From JABHGY01 sp964525185 (GTDB taxonomy: Bacteria > Fidelibacterota > Marinisomatia > Marinisomatales > UBA1611), in NCBI GenBank assembly GCA_964525185.1, contig CAZGFQ010000006.1, positions 1-64,000 of the forward strand: a stretch of 64,000 nucleotides of DNA, in the 5' to 3' direction. This document shows, in pieces, positions 44,024 through 54,793 of the stretch. Position numbers and translations under genes: made by a program. The notes beneath the pieces were generated by a model, which was not told the origin of the DNA, made no database searches, and saw only the letters and a program-made list of their open reading frames with translations. Each line of letters begins with the position of its first letter. The first letter of the stretch is position 1.

Positions 44024-46384
44024 TTATTTCAAGAGCATCATTTTCCCTGTTAAGGACTGTTGACCAGCTTCTACTTGATAGATGTAGAGACCAGAAGCAA
44101 CGGATTGACCAAAGTTGTTTGTTCCGTTCCAAGAAACCATGTTGGTTCCTGAAGCGAGATTACCACTTTGGATTGTTGCAATTTCTTCACCTAATACGGA
44201 GAAGATTCTTACAGTCACATCAGAACGTACATTCAAGTTGAATGCAATGTTCGTTGTTGGGTTGAATGGGTTTGGATAGTTACCGAGTAACTCAAAAGAT
44301 TGAGCTAATGGGTTCGTATCTTCATCACCGACAGATGCCCACACGTCAGCCCATACTACAGCTGATTGTAAAGGACCAAATCCTTGAATACCTGTCCACA
44401 CATATCCTGAATCAGCATCTGTCGCATTTGTTGCTAACGGATCAAAGCCAAAGAAAACAGATTTACTTCCATTATCGTGTGCTTTATAAGGTCCTGTAGC
44501 CATTAATTCAGCATCATCTGAAAGAACACCATTAGAATCAAGAACTGTGGAATAAGCGTTGAAAGAGTTGCTGAAACCATCAACAACATCTACAGCGTCT
44601 AGCCAGTTGTCAATCCCTAATTCATAATTAGGATCATAGTTAAGATCTAATGAGTCAGCTAAGAAAGCATGAAGTGCACCAGAAATAGCATCGCCTTCAA
44701 TAGCTTCTAAACGAGATACACCACCTTGGTCGCCACTTGCACCATAATTAATATCATTATAGTCAGCATCAATACCAAGAACATCATATTGGAAATCACC
44801 TTCAACATAGTCAAGATTCGTCCAACTAGATTGTGCGCCTAACCATTCATCGCCTGCGAGAATGTAGTTTTTATCACCTTCAGCAAACCATGGAGCAACA
44901 GCTTCACTGTTAATTACAGCTGGGCCACCGCCACTCATTTCAATCACTGATTCGTATGCTGCTAAAAGGTCGCCAGTAGCTGCACCATAATTAGCACCAT
45001 CCCAGAAATCGAATGGGTGTGTTAAACCATACATATAGTATCCAGCAATAAACGAACCATATTCTGCACTATTATAGAAAAATAGTGTTGGTTGTGTTGC
45101 TTGAAAAATACTGTAATACCATTGGGTTGTTTCAGTTTCATTACCTTCAACATCTGTTGCAGTAATCCACCAATAGATTTCAGTTCCTGCTTCCATTCCT
45201 GGAATTTCAGCAGAATATGTATCACCATCAGCTGTCATATCAAATGTTTGATATGCGTGAGATGGCATTGGATATACATGCAATGTTGCACTTGCAACAC
45301 CAGCAGCACCACCAGATGGGTTATCATCCGTGATTGTAGCTGATACTGGGCGAGCATCATTAGACATTGTTGTATAAAGAGGTGTAGCACCGCTAATAGC
45401 TGGAGCACGATCACCTGTTAGTTCAACCGCTAAATTATAGCGAATGAGCCAATGGCGAATATGCCAACCACCGTTACCGGATGTACCACCACAACCTGCA
45501 TAAAACTTCATGAAAGCCCATGGAGAAACAACGCCGTTACCTTCTGCATAGAAGAAACCAGTTGCTTCATCGTCTCCGCCACCTTCACCGGTGTAAGAAA
45601 CCATAATACCAACCCATTCACCTTGCAACAATTCTGGTTCAGAACCAAAATCAGCAAAATTAATCCAATGGTCAGTAATTCCATCCACAGCATAGTCACC
45701 GTGTGTAGCAGGTGTCATTGTTACAGCTGTAACACCGTCTGGCCATACAAGACCCATTACAGGAACTCCGGGAGGTCCAAAACCTGCCTCGCTACCTAAT
45801 GGATCTGTTGCGCCTTCTGCAACAGCGTTAGCACCATCTTGACAAATACTGACTGTTCCGCCAGATGTGTATTCTGTACCTTCAATAGAAACAGAACCAT
45901 CTTCAGCCATATCATATCCACCAATCCAACCGTCACCATCAACAGCATCACTGCTATAAGCAGTTTCGCCATCAGCGGTTACTGGATAAGAAAGTCTATG
46001 GACAGAAACGGTAAATTCCTGATCGCCAGTACCCCACTCATAAATGGGAATATTTACGCCCTTAAGGGTCGCATCTGCTGGTAATTGATACATCATTAAC
46101 ATAGCGTCGCCAGGAGATTGGATAAATTGTCCACCCCATCCTACTTGGCTATCATATGACATTGTATCAGCTGTACCACGGTTGAAACTCTGGGTGTATT
46201 CCTTACGAGGAAGTACAATCGGTCCCGTTAAAGCATCTGCTTCACCTGTTGAGCCGTTCTCTGAATAATGTAGTCCTAAATGGCTTCCAGCACGGTCAAC
46301 CGAACCAGATTTTGCTCCTTCTGCAGAAAGAGTCCATGTTAGGACGAGCATTACGCTTAAGAACTTTATCACATTCTTACTCAT
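44024..46384 (-). CDS. Exported protein with T9SS C-terminal sorting domain
   Basis: A 786-residue secreted protein. The start is the ATG at 46384, preceded by AAGGAG; an in-frame TTG at 46417 would add 11 residues. A signal peptide ends near WTLSAEG. Residues ~330-430 look like an Ig/FN3-type sandwich (VSATITDDNPSGGAAGVASATLHVYP, EIYWWITATDVEGNE). The last ~85 residues are a canonical type A sorting domain: GNYPNPFNPTTNIAF, VTVRIFSVLGEE, ASGLYIYQVEAGQ and the KMMLLK end. It would cross the outer membrane through T9SS and become surface-attached or released. The middle 450 residues match nothing I know. It is the last gene of the left arm. Confidence 0.85.
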   Translation of the reverse strand: MSKNVIKFLSVMLVLTWTLSAEGAKSGSVDRAGSHLGLHYSENGSTGEADALTGPIVLPRKEYTQSFNRGTADTMSYDSQVGWGGQFIQSPGDAMLMMYQLPADATLKGVNIPIYEWGTGDQEFTVSVHRLSYPVTADGETAYSSDAVDGDGWIGGYDMAEDGSVSIEGTEYTSGGTVSICQDGANAVAEGATDPLGSEAGFGPPGVPVMGLVWPDGVTAVTMTPATHGDYAVDGITDHWINFADFGSEPELLQGEWVGIMVSYTGEGGGDDEATGFFYAEGNGVVSPWAFMKFYAGCGGTSGNGGWHIRHWLIRYNLAVELTGDRAPAISGATPLYTTMSNDARPVSATITDDNPSGGAAGVASATLHVYPMPSHAYQTFDMTADGDTYSAEIPGMEAGTEIYWWITATDVEGNETETTQWYYSIFQATQPTLFFYNSAEYGSFIAGYYMYGLTHPFDFWDGANYGAATGDLLAAYESVIEMSGGGPAVINSEAVAPWFAEGDKNYILAGDEWLGAQSSWTNLDYVEGDFQYDVLGIDADYNDINYGASGDQGGVSRLEAIEGDAISGALHAFLADSLDLNYDPNYELGIDNWLDAVDVVDGFSNSFNAYSTVLDSNGVLSDDAELMATGPYKAHDNGSKSVFFGFDPLATNATDADSGYVWTGIQGFGPLQSAVVWADVWASVGDEDTNPLAQSFELLGNYPNPFNPTTNIAFNLNVRSDVTVRIFSVLGEEIATIQSGNLASGTNMVSWNGTNNFGQSVASGLYIYQVEAGQQSLTGKMMLLK

Positions 46385-46407
46385 TTTAACTCCTTTGTTT
46401 GTTTTTC

Positions 46408-46421
46408 TTGCTTGCAAGCAA
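46408..46421. promoter_or_regulatory. Perfect palindrome TTGCTTGCAAGCAA between PorV-like and cargo genes
   Basis: A 14-base perfect dyad lies 23 bases upstream of the cargo ATG and about 60 bases after the PorV-like stop. It could be an operator, or an RNA hairpin (5-bp stem, TGCA loop) affecting processing or stability. No U-run follows on the minus strand, so it is not a standard terminator. Confidence 0.4.
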
Positions 46422-46478
46422 CAATAAATGGGAATACAATCTGTATTTTACTCCACCTATTGCGCCTTCTACCTTCGT

Positions 46479-47579
46479 TTAAAAGGCGAAGTTTAAAGAT
46501 AACCAGCTTACTCCACTGAAAAATTCAGCAGATCTGTATGCATAGTCTACGGATAAACCTACACCTAATAGTTTGGAAAAGTCCAGTCCAAATCCAAATG
46601 ACGGACCCCAGATAAAATCTTCAGTTTTTTGTTCCCAAACAACATCTTCGCTATCATCGGTTGTACCTTCAATACCGTCATCACCAAAGGGTTCTGGATC
46701 TTGGGCGAAAGCCATTCCGCCACGGAGATAAAGCATTCCCATGGTTTTAACTTCTGCGCCAAAGCGATATTCATCGAATGAAAAATTGTTATTTAAAAAG
46801 GATGCTGCTAATGTAACATCATTTCCAGAAAAGGATTTATTGTATGCTGCTCCCATTTCAAATGTTGTGGGCATTTCAAATTGAGATGTTCCAATTTGAC
46901 GAGGCTCATTAGGCGTTCCTGGATCAGTACCTTCTGGTTGATGAAATTCGTCTAAGTCAGATCCGCTGAATTTCATATTTGTTCCTAGATTTCTAATGGA
47001 TGCCCCAAGCTGAATATTATTAATATTGTATTGAACACCTGCGTCCACTGCAAATCCTGTTGCCGTTTCTCGCATAATGGATTCATTCACAATTTTAAAT
47101 TCAGTTCCAAATCGAATCCGATCCGTTACGCGACGCGCATACATTGCGCCCAATGTAAAGAATCTCGGTGAATACATTTCACCTGTTCCGTCAGGTTGAT
47201 AACTTGTAGTAACAGGAATATCGCCAAAATTAAATGACTTTAAAGATACACCAAACATATTGGCACCTACAGATGTGGCAACAATACCATAAGACATATC
47301 AATATCAGCAATCCAATTACTTTGAGAAAACATTGCTTCCCCATTTCCTTCCATACCACCTAAACCAGCAATGTTCCAGTGAGCTGCCTCTACACCTGTA
47401 ATACCAGCTACATAAGCACCAGACATTGCAGTTCCTCTAGAACCGAGAGGCATTAATAATTCCTGAGCGCCCGCTGTTCCACGGCGAGCTTTACTCCCCG
47501 CTTCTACTGCTGTGCTCAGAAAAAAGATCCCGAGCAAAAGCCCTATAGACACATATTTGTAATAAATAGATTTATACAT
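46479..47579 (-). CDS. PorV-like outer-membrane protein, left arm
   Basis: A 366-residue FadL/PorV/UPF0164-type barrel. The signal peptide ends near TAVEAG. The family motif is LMPLGSRGTAMSGAYVAGITGVEAAHWNIAGLGG, residues ~40-74. Barrel-like alternating strands follow and the protein ends in an aromatic residue (WLSLNFAF). A GGAGG site precedes the ATG. It is homologous to the right-arm protein at 61386, with shared segments such as FGTEFKIVNESI / TGIQFKIIRETI. In T9SS, PorV shuttles cargo from the translocon; this copy, linked to a receptor and cargo, may serve those proteins specifically. That role is inferred. Confidence 0.82.
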   Translation of the reverse strand: MYKSIYYKYVSIGLLLGIFFLSTAVEAGSKARRGTAGAQELLMPLGSRGTAMSGAYVAGITGVEAAHWNIAGLGGMEGNGEAMFSQSNWIADIDMSYGIVATSVGANMFGVSLKSFNFGDIPVTTSYQPDGTGEMYSPRFFTLGAMYARRVTDRIRFGTEFKIVNESIMRETATGFAVDAGVQYNINNIQLGASIRNLGTNMKFSGSDLDEFHQPEGTDPGTPNEPRQIGTSQFEMPTTFEMGAAYNKSFSGNDVTLAASFLNNNFSFDEYRFGAEVKTMGMLYLRGGMAFAQDPEPFGDDGIEGTTDDSEDVVWEQKTEDFIWGPSFGFGLDFSKLLGVGLSVDYAYRSAEFFSGVSWLSLNFAF

Positions 47580-47594
47580 TCTATCCTCCGATGC

Positions 47595-50500
47595 TTAAAA
47601 TAAGTCCAGCCGCTCTTCAGGCTGGAAGATTGCAAGTTTCAAAATTTTCTCTCCAATGGCAGAACCATTCTCATCTGTGACGGTGATATATGCAATATAT
47701 ACACCACTTGCTACAGGAATACCATTGCTATTTCTCAAATCCCAAACAGCCCGGTTACCACCCGCGGCATTTTCACTTTCAACGCTATGGTCAAATCGTG
47801 TAACCAAATCTCCAGAAATGGTATAAATCCGAATTGTAGATGTACCTACACCTAAATGTGTAAAATAAACCATTCTACCCTGAGGGTTACCCTCTTCTGG
47901 ATTTTGTCCAAAATATGGATTGGGGAATACATTGATTTTTTCAATATCGAGTGAAACGTCTGCACTTGATGCTGTACCAATTGGAGTAAATTGATATTCG
48001 TCTACCCCTTGTACCAATGGATTATCAAATACAATTTCGATTTGATCGCCGCCTTGCCATACAGTATTGTTCCGATCGAAATTCAGTACCCAACCTGTTT
48101 GATCTGCATTATTTTGCGGATGAATAGGTGAAACAGAACTTGCATTATAATCTGTATATACAGGTACATATTGGAAGTTTGCTGAAAAAGCCCAATGGCT
48201 TACCGTTTCATCTTCATTAAATATAGCACCTTCAATTAAGCTAGACGGTTTTGATGCTCCAGCAACCTGGTAAGTCAAAACATTGATTTGTCTTTCTTCT
48301 CCGCCTTCAACATCCCATAATTCAAATGGAATCATAATTGTATCAGGATCCACATTCCCGCGTAACGATTGAATATTTGCGTAAGAAGCGATAGATCCAT
48401 TTTCCGTAAATCGTAATTCTAAATCGCGTTGCTTATCTGCTACACCAGGGACGCCATTCGCAGGTGAAAAACCAGCATTTGCACCATAAGCATCAAATAA
48501 GAAATTCATATAATCTGCCCAAGCACTAAACCCGCCAGACCCTAACCCTGAAAAAGCAAGTGCAGAATTAACTGTATCTGCCACCGTTTCTGTTGCGCTA
48601 GAATAATCGTTCACATCCCACAAACCATCTTGGAATGTTAAAATAAATCCATCTGTAATAGTATTATTAATATAAACACCGTCAGGGTCAATTCCGCCAT
48701 TTGCATCTTTTAAGATGGCAAAGTAGTCTTGTGTAATTGGGAATAGCGTATCTTCAGCAACGACTTCTCCACCACTAGATAAAACCCATTTAGACCTAGT
48801 GCTGTCTGCTTCTTCAACTGTAACACTATATAATTCACCCGTTAATAAATATGGGTCAACCACATTTGGATAAATGGATGTTCCTGCTGTGCCGGACGTA
48901 TGTGAATATTCCACATTTTCATTATTACCAATAGCTAATTCTGTTCCAACTCCTGGTGGATTTGGAATAGCGGTATACGAATAAATAGGACTTTCAATAA
49001 CGCGTTTCGCTGCTTCTGGGTCATACGCATAAGCTGTAACAGCAAAATAATATTCACGATAATTAATTAATAATCCACCATCTACATAATCTTGATCAAT
49101 TTCAATAAAGTGATCAATACCAGTATCGGTACCAAACTGAGATGGGAATTCTAATAATTCTCCAGTAGCATCATCTAAACCTTGATCAATGATTAATTTA
49201 ATATCATCCACTAAATCATATGTGGTAATTCGCTTCCATGGACCTACAGCAGATTCACCTTGGTAAATATTATACCCTTGGAATCCATATCCAGCACATG
49301 AATATTCTTCAACTTTTTCTGCAATACCTTCAAATGATAAAACTACTTTTCGATCCATTTGAGACACTTCTACTTCTGGAGCTGGAGGTGAACACACATT
49401 AAAGTTTGCATCAAAAGCACCTTGAGCAAAATTATCATAGTATTTCATTTTTGTAATAGACTTTTGCCAATCGCCACTTGCTGCAATTATGATAGAACCT
49501 ACAACTTCTGCTGTGTCGCCTACATTAAAAGTAAATGGACCTGATGTCATCATATAACGACGATCACCTTCGGTATGATCTAAATCACCAGCCCCCGTAA
49601 CCGGGTTTCCTGCATGGCGGAATAAGGTAGGTTCACCTGTACCTGGATCAACAAATTGTTCTCCTGTTTCACCGTTTCTACCATTCATGTAATTTAGAGC
49701 TTCTTCGGCTGTCTCGGGGTCACCCGCTGTTGGATCACTATTTGTATATTTAGCAAAAGATGTAAGGCCGAGTCTTTTCTTACCGTTAAAGGTTTTTACA
49801 AAATAACTAGAATCTTGCGACCATGTTAATATAGATGCAGTATCTCCTTCAGAGTCCACTAGAGGTCCCTGAAAGAAGTCCGCACCGGCAGCTGGAACAC
49901 CAGCACCGTATAACATATCTGCACCAGCATTATATGTATATCCAACACTCAATAAAGTATCACAACCGACTAAATCGTCACTTGCATCGCCAACATCATC
50001 ATCATGCCACATAGATACATAAACACTATCTAAATCATCTGTACCTTTGTTAATAGCCACCCAGCGAACAAAAAGAATATTTCCTAGGGCGCCTGCTTGG
50101 TTAAAACCAAAAACAGATGTTTGAACTTCAACACCCATAGGAACCGTTCCCCATAAGTTTTGATGTGTTGCGGCATCACCATCATTCATAACATACCAAT
50201 GAAACATGTCTCCTAAAATATCAGGATAATCACCATCTTGTATGTTATATACACCATCACCGTTTGCATCTATCCACGGAGCCCCATCTTCTGCGGGCCA
50301 ATTTTCAAAATCACTTGTAGGAAATGATTTTGTTGCTGGCTCAGTAAATATATTAGCACCATCAATTTTCGTAATGGGTAATGAAGCACTCATAGCGCTA
50401 TAAGTGGCATAATCATTTTCAAGAAAAGCATCTAGTTCCGCACGATGAATTTGATAAATATGTCCATCGCTCGTACCGGACATATTCCCCGGCACAAATT

Positions 50501-50885
50501 CCGCAGAATATTCTGATGCAGCAGAACGCACATCATCCGTATATGGCGTTGTATCATCTTCATCCGACAAGGAAGGATCGTTTGGTCTTGATTTTGCACT
50601 TATCATCCAAAGACCAGATTGAAAAATAGCAAATTTGCCACTCCCCTTTGGCCATTCAGTTCCAGAACTTCCCGTTACGTGATAACTTGATACGTCGCCA
50701 TGATTACCATGTACAGTGGAAATATTATTTCCATCCCATAAAACGTGTTCAATTACACCCGAGTTAGGAAACATAGATTTGAACAATCCGTTCGCATGGT
50801 CTGGGTCTCCTACTTTATTTGTTGGTTCTGCAGCCATTAGCATTGTGCCCATAGCCAACAGAAGAATTATTTTTTTAATTTGCAT
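47595..50885 (-). CDS. Large exported protein with FlgD/T9SS-like C-terminus, left arm
   Basis: A 1,096-residue protein starting at the ATG at 50885, which has AGGAG upstream; an earlier in-frame ATG at 50918 would read into the receptor gene. A signal peptide ends at MLMAAEP. Landmarks: an N-terminal beta region with SGKFAIFQSGLWM, a Ca-loop-like DANGDGVYNIQDGD near residues 215-228, an FN3-like segment with GYGFQGYNIYQGES, the block RFTENGSIASYANIQSLRGN, and a C-terminal sorting-type domain (INVFPNPYFGQN, IRIYTISGDL, ASGVYIAYITV). A 9-residue tail follows the usual end. It lies between the receptor and the PorV-like gene. It may be the receptor's extracellular partner. Confidence 0.75.
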   Translation of the reverse strand: MQIKKIILLLAMGTMLMAAEPTNKVGDPDHANGLFKSMFPNSGVIEHVLWDGNNISTVHGNHGDVSSYHVTGSSGTEWPKGSGKFAIFQSGLWMISAKSRPNDPSLSDEDDTTPYTDDVRSAASEYSAEFVPGNMSGTSDGHIYQIHRAELDAFLENDYATYSAMSASLPITKIDGANIFTEPATKSFPTSDFENWPAEDGAPWIDANGDGVYNIQDGDYPDILGDMFHWYVMNDGDAATHQNLWGTVPMGVEVQTSVFGFNQAGALGNILFVRWVAINKGTDDLDSVYVSMWHDDDVGDASDDLVGCDTLLSVGYTYNAGADMLYGAGVPAAGADFFQGPLVDSEGDTASILTWSQDSSYFVKTFNGKKRLGLTSFAKYTNSDPTAGDPETAEEALNYMNGRNGETGEQFVDPGTGEPTLFRHAGNPVTGAGDLDHTEGDRRYMMTSGPFTFNVGDTAEVVGSIIIAASGDWQKSITKMKYYDNFAQGAFDANFNVCSPPAPEVEVSQMDRKVVLSFEGIAEKVEEYSCAGYGFQGYNIYQGESAVGPWKRITTYDLVDDIKLIIDQGLDDATGELLEFPSQFGTDTGIDHFIEIDQDYVDGGLLINYREYYFAVTAYAYDPEAAKRVIESPIYSYTAIPNPPGVGTELAIGNNENVEYSHTSGTAGTSIYPNVVDPYLLTGELYSVTVEEADSTRSKWVLSSGGEVVAEDTLFPITQDYFAILKDANGGIDPDGVYINNTITDGFILTFQDGLWDVNDYSSATETVADTVNSALAFSGLGSGGFSAWADYMNFLFDAYGANAGFSPANGVPGVADKQRDLELRFTENGSIASYANIQSLRGNVDPDTIMIPFELWDVEGGEERQINVLTYQVAGASKPSSLIEGAIFNEDETVSHWAFSANFQYVPVYTDYNASSVSPIHPQNNADQTGWVLNFDRNNTVWQGGDQIEIVFDNPLVQGVDEYQFTPIGTASSADVSLDIEKINVFPNPYFGQNPEEGNPQGRMVYFTHLGVGTSTIRIYTISGDLVTRFDHSVESENAAGGNRAVWDLRNSNGIPVASGVYIAYITVTDENGSAIGEKILKLAIFQPEERLDLF

Positions 50886-50917
50886 TGTATTATATCTCCT
50901 ATTTTCCTGACTCATCA

Positions 50918-53900
50918 TTATAAATCAATCCTGAAACCAATTCGTACTTGTCTTGGTTCTTCCCAATTATAAGGATTTGACAGTTTGGAATTATAAAGGT
51001 TAGCGGCTTGTTCCTGTGTCGCTGTTCCATTAAAAGCAGCAGTTGTCATCCAATTAACACCTTCATCTGTTCCAAGCCAACCATCATTATCAGCTTGACC
51101 AGTTGCGGGATAAATTGTACTTACATTTCTGAAATCTAAGAGGTTTTTCACCCAGACAAAGAATTTCATATTGTATTTACCAAAACTCAAACCTTTGTCC
51201 ACTTTTAAATCTACATTCATAGACCAAGGCATATTTGCTGAATTAAATGCAGCAGTAGGTCGGTAAGAAATTCCACCTGTTAAAACTTCTGTGTCTACTT
51301 GGACTGGAGTGTACGGAAGACCACTACCAAATCTCATTAATAAATTCATACCAAATAATGGTAATCTAGAACGAGCTCCTGTGCGGTAATCAAGCGCTAG
51401 ATTTCCAGTGTGGCGCTGATCAAAATCAAGAGGTGAAACATAGGTTAAATTATTACCACCTTGCCAAGCAATACGATAATTACCACCTGCGCTTGACCCT
51501 GTACCCCCCGCATACTGTAGAGTGTAATTCGCATCAAGCATTAAATTACTTACTCTCCGAGTTTTTAATGATAAGCTTAATCCTTTAACTGTACCATAAT
51601 CCCCATTCACATATAGAGCATATCCAACGGGACGTGCAGCAATATTTCGAATTTGAGGGTAACCTGTCATTTGTTTGTAAAAAACGGTAGCATCAATACT
51701 TATATCAGACGAAACCATTTGTTTAAAACCAATTTCGTATTGTGTGTTTTCTTGTGGTTGTAAATCTGGGTTTGCGGAAATAGTGAAATTCCCTTGGCTC
51801 AAATTTTGAACAAATCGAATATAACTTACAAACAAACGATTATTTTCAGGCTGTTGGAAATATTTTCCATACTGTGCGTGAAATACCGTTTTATCTGAAA
51901 TTGGGAATGCCATACCAACACGCGGGCTAATTAATGATCTTGGTTCTGCATCAATACGGTGTGGACGACCTGTTTCATCTTCCGATGTGGGGTCCCAATA
52001 AATATATTCAGCGGGATCTAATATGCCATTTTCATCCGCATCTTTTGCATAAACTGTTTCAGCAATTTGATTGTTATCATCAATAACAATATTATTTGCT
52101 CCACCTGTTTCAGGGTTGAAAATTTGGTTCGCTGGGTCGAAATAATCATAACGTAATCCTAAATTCAAAACTAAATCGTTTAACTCAATTTTGTCTCGAA
52201 GATAAAATGCTCTGCTATTAGGGCGACGCGCATCATCTTGACCTGAGTTTACTTCTTCTTCACCTGTAATATTGTATCCAATATTTTCAGCATAAGCAGA
52301 TGCATACGCTTGATGTTTATAATTACCAAAATAATCATCATAATCTGAATCGCCATCGCCGTCATAATCATCATTTTTCCAGGAATCAGTATCATCTTGA
52401 GTATAATCTAAGACGCCATCTTGACCCATAGTGACAGACAGTGCGGAATCTAAAACGACACCATTTGAATCAGTATCAGTTGCAACCCATTCATAATTCC
52501 AAATATCTTGAGTTCCTGAATATGGCGCATTTACTGAAAAATAGTTTGTAACAGAACGAGAGCGGCTCAACCTATAATAACGAATCATACTATTTGTTAT
52601 TTCAAATCCTGCTTTCAATTCGTGATTATTATACTGCCACGTCAATGAACCGGTAAATGCATCTCTAGAAGTGTTGCGTTTTGTATAATTACTTCCGTCT
52701 GCGCTTGTATATCCAGCTTTAGTATAGTTTGCTAATTCTAAATCTGGAGTTGGCATTTTTGCATTTCCGTTATATAGTGGGTTGATATAATTCATATCGT
52801 CATACCGCATTTCGTTATAATGCCAAAATGCTGTTGAGTCCCACGCCCAATATACACTTGTATCTTGAGCCCACGATTGTGAACCAATATCTACCGTATC
52901 GAAATTCCAATAATCATAATCATAAACACCTAAAATATTATCATTAGAGTCAGTGACCACATATTGATAAACAGGATCACTAGTATAATCATACATTTTA
53001 CCTGAATTAATATAAGGAACTTCCAGTCCAGATAATGTTCCGTCTTCATAAGTAAATTGACCATAACTTTGATCAAAAACAGGATCATAATACTTATACG
53101 AATCTTCCGAGTGACTGTATTGCACATTAAAAAACATATTTTTAAATGCAGGAATAGCGCCACTCAAATTACCATAGTAAGATAAAAACCCATTGTCTGA
53201 TTTATTAAATCTATTTATCCAATCGCCTGTGCCAACTTTATTGGATGTGCTATTTGGGCTATACATATCGAACAAGGAGCGTGAATGACTATAATTAGAT
53301 CGCTCACTATTAAATGATGACCCACCTATTTTTAATTTCCAGGGTAATTTAAACTTTGGCTGAAAATCAATAAGGACGTTACCGGCAATACTTGATTTTT
53401 CAATCCAGTTATTTGGCTTAGGCCCCCATCTATATTCTACATCGTCAGCTGAAATATCGCGATAATCTGGCGCGTCGTATTCGCCATTACCGTTATTATC
53501 TGTATATACTTCTGCGGGAGTATCAATGCCCTCATCGTAAACACCGTTTGCATCTTTATCAATAAAATCATCCCAAATGGTATTCCCATTTGCGTCAATA
53601 TAATTATCACCAACATCAGGCCGGCCTGCAGCATCAAGTTCGCCTGTATAATAAGGGATTGTTGCATTTGTTGGGCTTGCATCTGCTAAACTAGATTGTT
53701 CAACAGAAAGGAAGTATCGTAACCAGTTTAATCCTGGAACGGGTCCACCTAAAGCAAATGAACCTAATTGGTACCCGTAAGAATAAGCGAATGGTTTATC
53801 TACTGATGCATCGGGAGAACCAAAATCTTTAATACCTTCAACGGTAATATCTAAATCAGATCCACCTGTTTTTGTTGTTGTTTTAACAATACCAGAATTA

Positions 53901-54562
53901 GCGGATCCATATTCAGCTCCAAACCCACCTGACTGAAATGATACTTCTTCTAAACTTAAATTTGGCACGTCACCTGCGCGACCACTTGTATAAGCATTGT
54001 TAACATAAACACCATCCACGTAAAAGCCAACTTCATCTGTACGGCCACCGCGAATATGGAGATTACCACTTGCATCTGTAACAACACCTGTTTGAAGCGC
54101 AACAACGTCAGCATAACCTCGTACGTTCATATTTTGAATGTCTTCTGAGCGAACAACGCGAACTTCATTTGTAGCATTTATTTCAATAAGTGGTTTATCG
54201 GCAACAACAACAACTTCTTCGCCCTCTAGTGCTTCAGAAGCAAGTTTAGTTTCAAAAAGATTTGTGGTTAAGTCTGACGTAACCCGAACTTGTTCGATAG
54301 TAACTGCGCGATATCCGATAAAGCTAAACTTTACATCGTAAAGTCCCGGGGAAACATTTAAAATAACAAACGACCCCGTTTCCGTTGTTGCAGCACCATA
54401 AGAAGATCCAGCAAGCATAACATTTACGCCTGGCAATGGACTGCCATTTTCTTTATCCACAACTGTCCCTACAACTTTACCAACGTCACCTGCAAATAGG
54501 TGGCTGGTTAATAGCAGAAACAAAACAGCTTTTACGTGGAAAACTCTTTTTAAAGTATCCAT
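50918..54562 (-). CDS. TonB-dependent receptor with carboxypeptidase-regulatory-like domain, left arm
   Basis: A 1,214-residue outer-membrane receptor. After a signal peptide (ends LFAGD), residues ~28-115 are the beta-sandwich VVGTVVDKENGSPLPGVNVML typical of SusC-type receptors. The plug contains VVALQTGVVTDASG, HIRGGRTDEVGFYVDGVYVN and FGAEYGSANSG. The rest is barrel, ending RQVRIGFRIDL. Asp/Asn-rich EF-loop-like stretches (DxDxNGxxD) occur at ~319-364, ~728-750 and ~838-853. A GGAG site precedes the ATG. No SusD gene follows; the next gene is the 1,096-residue exported protein. Substrate is unknown. Confidence 0.88.
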   Translation of the reverse strand: MDTLKRVFHVKAVLFLLLTSHLFAGDVGKVVGTVVDKENGSPLPGVNVMLAGSSYGAATTETGSFVILNVSPGLYDVKFSFIGYRAVTIEQVRVTSDLTTNLFETKLASEALEGEEVVVVADKPLIEINATNEVRVVRSEDIQNMNVRGYADVVALQTGVVTDASGNLHIRGGRTDEVGFYVDGVYVNNAYTSGRAGDVPNLSLEEVSFQSGGFGAEYGSANSGIVKTTTKTGGSDLDITVEGIKDFGSPDASVDKPFAYSYGYQLGSFALGGPVPGLNWLRYFLSVEQSSLADASPTNATIPYYTGELDAAGRPDVGDNYIDANGNTIWDDFIDKDANGVYDEGIDTPAEVYTDNNGNGEYDAPDYRDISADDVEYRWGPKPNNWIEKSSIAGNVLIDFQPKFKLPWKLKIGGSSFNSERSNYSHSRSLFDMYSPNSTSNKVGTGDWINRFNKSDNGFLSYYGNLSGAIPAFKNMFFNVQYSHSEDSYKYYDPVFDQSYGQFTYEDGTLSGLEVPYINSGKMYDYTSDPVYQYVVTDSNDNILGVYDYDYWNFDTVDIGSQSWAQDTSVYWAWDSTAFWHYNEMRYDDMNYINPLYNGNAKMPTPDLELANYTKAGYTSADGSNYTKRNTSRDAFTGSLTWQYNNHELKAGFEITNSMIRYYRLSRSRSVTNYFSVNAPYSGTQDIWNYEWVATDTDSNGVVLDSALSVTMGQDGVLDYTQDDTDSWKNDDYDGDGDSDYDDYFGNYKHQAYASAYAENIGYNITGEEEVNSGQDDARRPNSRAFYLRDKIELNDLVLNLGLRYDYFDPANQIFNPETGGANNIVIDDNNQIAETVYAKDADENGILDPAEYIYWDPTSEDETGRPHRIDAEPRSLISPRVGMAFPISDKTVFHAQYGKYFQQPENNRLFVSYIRFVQNLSQGNFTISANPDLQPQENTQYEIGFKQMVSSDISIDATVFYKQMTGYPQIRNIAARPVGYALYVNGDYGTVKGLSLSLKTRRVSNLMLDANYTLQYAGGTGSSAGGNYRIAWQGGNNLTYVSPLDFDQRHTGNLALDYRTGARSRLPLFGMNLLMRFGSGLPYTPVQVDTEVLTGGISYRPTAAFNSANMPWSMNVDLKVDKGLSFGKYNMKFFVWVKNLLDFRNVSTIYPATGQADNDGWLGTDEGVNWMTTAAFNGTATQEQAANLYNSKLSNPYNWEEPRQVRIGFRIDL

Positions 54563-54793
54563 AAGTAACTCCTGACTAACTAATCAATGTGTAAAATATT
54601 AAAAACCTCGGCTTTTTGGGGTGTAACTAACCCTAGAGCGGAAGGGAATATGTAACATTTTTTCAAATGATTCAAGAAAAAACAAGATAAATATGCCTTT
54701 TGAAAATATAGAACTTTTCCCTTGATACAACCACACCTAATGCTCTACCTTTACCTTTATTTTCAACCTGCGTTATTCTGGAGGAAGCGCTTT
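54563..54793. promoter_or_regulatory. Shared divergent promoter region of the two receptor operons
   Basis: 231 bases separate the two receptor start codons, which face away from each other, so promoters for both arms must lie here. I see ribosome-binding sites at each edge (GGAGT before the left ATG, GGAGG before the right ATG). A possible -35 (TTGATA at 54721) has no convincing -10. No perfect palindrome of 12 bases or more stands out. Confidence 0.5.

Noticed and set aside
47595..50885. Exported partner of the receptor as a SusD homologue
   Set aside because: No lipobox, no TPR-type helical fold; the sequence is beta-rich with FN3-like and sorting-type domains.
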